From Chromatiales bacterium (lineage in GTDB: Bacteria > Pseudomonadota > Gammaproteobacteria > Chromatiales > Chromatiaceae), in NCBI GenBank assembly GCA_024639625.1, contig JAHEIA010000015.1, positions 1 to 15,452 on the forward strand: a stretch of 15,452 nt of DNA, in the 5' to 3' direction. The translations under genes and the position numbers were made by a program. A model generated the notes under the pieces. It was not told the origin of the DNA, made no database searches, and saw only the letters and a list, made by a program, of their open reading frames with translations. Of the stretch, positions 13,550 through 15,452 are shown in pieces (within the stretch, counting starts at the first letter, position 1; the number at the start of each line of letters is the position of its first letter).

Positions 13550-14517
13550 TTCAGGACGATTTCTACCAGCGGCTGACACAGAGTCCGCTCGCGCCCTGGG
13601 TCGATGTCCTGCGACAACGATCGATACGCAGGCTGACCCGGGCAATGCACGGCAACCTGGCCGGGTGGATCGAGATCCTGCGTTCTCTGCCGAAGGTTTC
13701 CAACCCTAGCGCCGATCTTCGCTCGCCCATGGTGCGGACCGGGGCAACGACGGGTTGCCCCGCGGCGACGCCACAGCGAATCCGCGAGCTGCTTCTCCGC
13801 CTGCATCCCTGGCGCAAGGGGCCGTTCCTGATCCAAGGCGTTCACGTAGACAGCGAATGGCGGTCGGATTGGAAATGGGCACGCGTCGAACCCAATATCA
13901 CTCCGCTCGACGGACGATTAGTACTGGATATCGGCTGCGGTAACGGGTATTACGCTTGGCGTATGCTGGGGGCGGGAGCGGCCGTCGTACTCGGGATCGA
14001 TCCCGGAATCCTGAATAACGTGCAGTTCCATGCCCTGCAACATTTCCTCGGGCGGCAGGCTGTCGCGGTTCTGCCGTTGGCCGCCGGCGACCTTCCGCCC
14101 GGGCTTCGATGCTTCGACACGGTGTTTTCCATGGGTATACTCTATCATCGTCGGTCGCCTATGGATCACCTGCTCGCGTTGCGCGACCTGCTGCGCCCGG
14201 GCGGCGAGCTGGTACTGGAAACCCTCGTGATAACAGGAGACGCGAACCAGGTGCTGGTGCCTCAAGTGCGCTACGCAAAAATGCGCAATGTGTGGTTCCT
14301 GCCAAGCTGCGACGCTCTGCACGGCTGGTTGAAGCGCTGCGGGTTTCGGGCGATTGAACTGTGCGATCGAACCATCACGACGGTCGAGGAACAACGCAGC
14401 ACGGAGTGGATGCGGTTTCACTCGCTAAGAGATTTTTTGCAAGCGGGGAATCCATCTCTGACCGTGGAAGGGCTTCCCGCCCCCGAGCGGGCGATTTTTA
14501 CTGCGCGGTCACCCTGA
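13510..14517 (+). CDS. cmoB: CmoB, tRNA U34 carboxymethyltransferase
   Basis: CmoB moves the carboxymethyl group of carboxy-SAM onto 5-hydroxyuridine at position 34 of tRNAs to give cmo5U, widening decoding of codons ending in U, A, G and sometimes C. Family marks are the MPWRKGPF-like HPWRKGPF (99-106), DSEWRSDWKWARV (114-126), the SAM loop LDIGCGNGYYAWRM (139-152), DTVFSMGILYHRRSP (203-217), LVLETLVI (234-241) and TVEEQRSTEWM (291-301). Length is 335 residues against 323 in E. coli. The ATG at 13510 lies inside the end of cmoA; the first dozen residues do not match the family, so the real start may be slightly later. The stop is followed by a 73-base gap to the third methyltransferase. Confidence 0.96.
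   Translation: MPEFRLLPGLEILIQDDFYQRLTQSPLAPWVDVLRQRSIRRLTRAMHGNLAGWIEILRSLPKVSNPSADLRSPMVRTGATTGCPAATPQRIRELLLRLHPWRKGPFLIQGVHVDSEWRSDWKWARVEPNITPLDGRLVLDIGCGNGYYAWRMLGAGAAVVLGIDPGILNNVQFHALQHFLGRQAVAVLPLAAGDLPPGLRCFDTVFSMGILYHRRSPMDHLLALRDLLRPGGELVLETLVITGDANQVLVPQVRYAKMRNVWFLPSCDALHGWLKRCGFRAIELCDRTITTVEEQRSTEWMRFHSLRDFLQAGNPSLTVEGLPAPERAIFTARSP
14476..14500 (+). terminator. Hairpin with T-run inside the end of cmoB
   Basis: CCCGC (14476-14480) and GCGGG (14487-14491) flank CCCCGA, and CGATTTTTA follows directly. This resembles a short intrinsic terminator but lies before the cmoB stop codon, so translating ribosomes would normally disrupt it. It may weaken read-through into the next gene when translation stalls. 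The stem is only 5 bp, so the call is tentative. Confidence 0.3.
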
Positions 14518-14590
14518 GGCCTACGCAAGAACATAGCTAAGGCGACATGGAAAACGGAAAACAGAGACCAGCGGCAGCAAGGACATCTTC

Positions 14591-15259
14591 ATGAGCGAGA
14601 TCAAATCCGATTTCACCTTCTCGAAGAAATATGACAAGGAATTCTCGCAACGCTACGCCCGCAGCCGAAAGCAAAAACCCAGCCGACGCTTCGCCAATTT
14701 CTGGGAGATCCAGATGGCCCGCAAGGCGTTGCGGCTGGCAGGGAATCCCCGCTCCATCCTCGACCTACCTTGTGGAACCGGGCGTTTCTGGGCCATGCTC
14801 GCCGAGGAGCCCACTCGGGAGCTGATGGCAGGAGACAGCAGTCTCCCCATGATGGAGATGGCGCGGGCGTCACATGCGGAGCGGATTGCGGACCGATTTC
14901 ACTGCCTGCACACCGACGCGCTGCATATCGACCTGCCAAGTAAGGTGGTAGACAGTATCCTGTGCATGCGGCTCATGCACCACATCCACGACCCGGCGAC
15001 CAGGCTAGCGATTTATCGCGAGTTTGCCCGGGTCAGCCGATGCAGTGTTTGTGTTTCCCTGCGCGTAGACGGCAATTTCAGCGCCTGGCGGCGCGCACGC
15101 CGTCACACCAGAAAAGGCAAACCGGGGGTCAACCGAAACGTCATTGCGGCGGCACAAGCCGAACAGGAGCTGTCTGCGGCAGGGCTGCGTATCATCGGCA
15201 AGGTCGACCTGCTCCGCTACTACTCGATGTGGCGCACTTACGTGCTTCGCGTCGACTGA
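14591..15259 (+). CDS. Class I SAM-dependent methyltransferase of unknown target
   Basis: This is a 222-residue soluble enzyme. The SAM-binding motif I is ILDLPCGTGRFW (56-67), the acidic end of the second strand is AGDSS (80-84), and a later motif is DSILCMRLMHHIHDP (121-135). The C-terminal part has SLRVDGNFSAWRRARR (156-171), a basic region that could touch a polyanionic or lipid-linked substrate (inference). AAGGA (14579-14583) is seven bases before the ATG. It follows cmoAB on the same strand, so it might share their transcript. It is not recognisable as CmoM, which methylates cmo5U to the ester, but the neighbourhood makes tRNA a possible target. Similar methyltransferases also occur next to lipopolysaccharide genes, so the target stays open. 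Confidence 0.88.
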   Translation: MSEIKSDFTFSKKYDKEFSQRYARSRKQKPSRRFANFWEIQMARKALRLAGNPRSILDLPCGTGRFWAMLAEEPTRELMAGDSSLPMMEMARASHAERIADRFHCLHTDALHIDLPSKVVDSILCMRLMHHIHDPATRLAIYREFARVSRCSVCVSLRVDGNFSAWRRARRHTRKGKPGVNRNVIAAAQAEQELSAAGLRIIGKVDLLRYYSMWRTYVLRVD

Positions 15260-15452
15260 CAAGCCTCCCGTCCGGTCCGCCTGCGGACCGCCCCGACCCG
15301 TCCGCATGTGATGCTGCCCAGCGGCCACGCGATCTCCGCTGCCTTCGGGGTCGCCAGTGATCGGTGATCGGCGATCCGCCGCGCAGGCGCACCGGGGGGC
15401 CAGAGGCCCCGGACGCGCGGCAGGCAGTATATATTGCTAAGAGCTGGTTTTC
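15260..15452. other. Terminal non-coding stretch with hairpins
   Basis: Fourteen bases after the methyltransferase stop, CGGTCCG (15273-15279) pairs with CGGACCG (15284-15290) around CCTG, a compact stem that could mark the transcript end although no T-run follows. GTGATCGGTGATCGGCGATC (15357-15376 approximately) contains near-tandem repeats of GTGATCG. A second GC-rich stem, CCGGGG...CC with GG-CCCCGG, spans 15392-15412. TATATAT at about 15428-15434 is an AT patch near the window end. No gene is visible. Confidence 0.5.

Noticed and set aside
15357..15376. Near-tandem GTGATCG copies considered as a CRISPR or iteron array
   Set aside because: Only two to three imperfect units of seven bases with no spacers; too few for either.

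Overview
The window looks like chromosomal DNA of a GC-rich gammaproteobacterium. The cmoA-cmoB pair (tRNA wobble-uridine modification) points to Gammaproteobacteria, and the MlaC-like, TonB-receptor and NifX-like proteins show a Gram-negative cell. A Chromatiales-like or methanotroph-like relative is possible but is inference only. The gene-poor stretches hold decayed transposase fragments and isolated hairpins.

Layout: 1-66 is a nested palindrome that may continue outside the window. 240-485 is a small unidentified protein, followed by about 880 bases without a convincing gene except a doubtful transposase remnant. 1367-1639 is a single-domain RRM RNA-binding protein. It converges on a minus-strand pair: a SLAC1/TehA-type anion channel (3098-2127) and a NifX/NifB-C-terminal-type cofactor protein (2059-1688). 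A stand-alone MlaC-like periplasmic lipid carrier is at 3408-4103.

The centre is a complete ABC importer operon of the AfuA/FbpABC type: binding protein (4330-5685), fused double-domain permease (5761-7476) and ATPase (7480-8571). A strong hairpin lies between the first two genes. The binding protein has an unusual helical C-terminal extension of about 95 residues and has DFFGF where iron-binding relatives are expected to have tandem tyrosines, so its substrate is open. Converging on this operon is a BtuB-like TonB-dependent receptor (10595-8622). It is transcribed from a recognisable promoter (11031-11002) through a clear cobalamin riboswitch (10994-10751). This is the best-supported regulatory unit of the window: low cobalamin should switch on outer-membrane cobamide uptake. 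Whether the convergent importer works with it is not shown.

Beyond the riboswitch is another gene-poor region, then a minus-strand coiled-coil/winged-helix DNA-binding protein with a TTG start and an AT-rich promoter (11908-11483). A frameshifted IS200/IS605-type TnpA pseudogene follows (12459-12186). The right part is a plus-strand run of three SAM-dependent enzymes: CmoA (carboxy-SAM synthase), CmoB (carboxymethyl transfer to tRNA U34, overlapping cmoA) and an unassigned class I methyltransferase at 14591-15259. The last 190 bases contain only hairpins.
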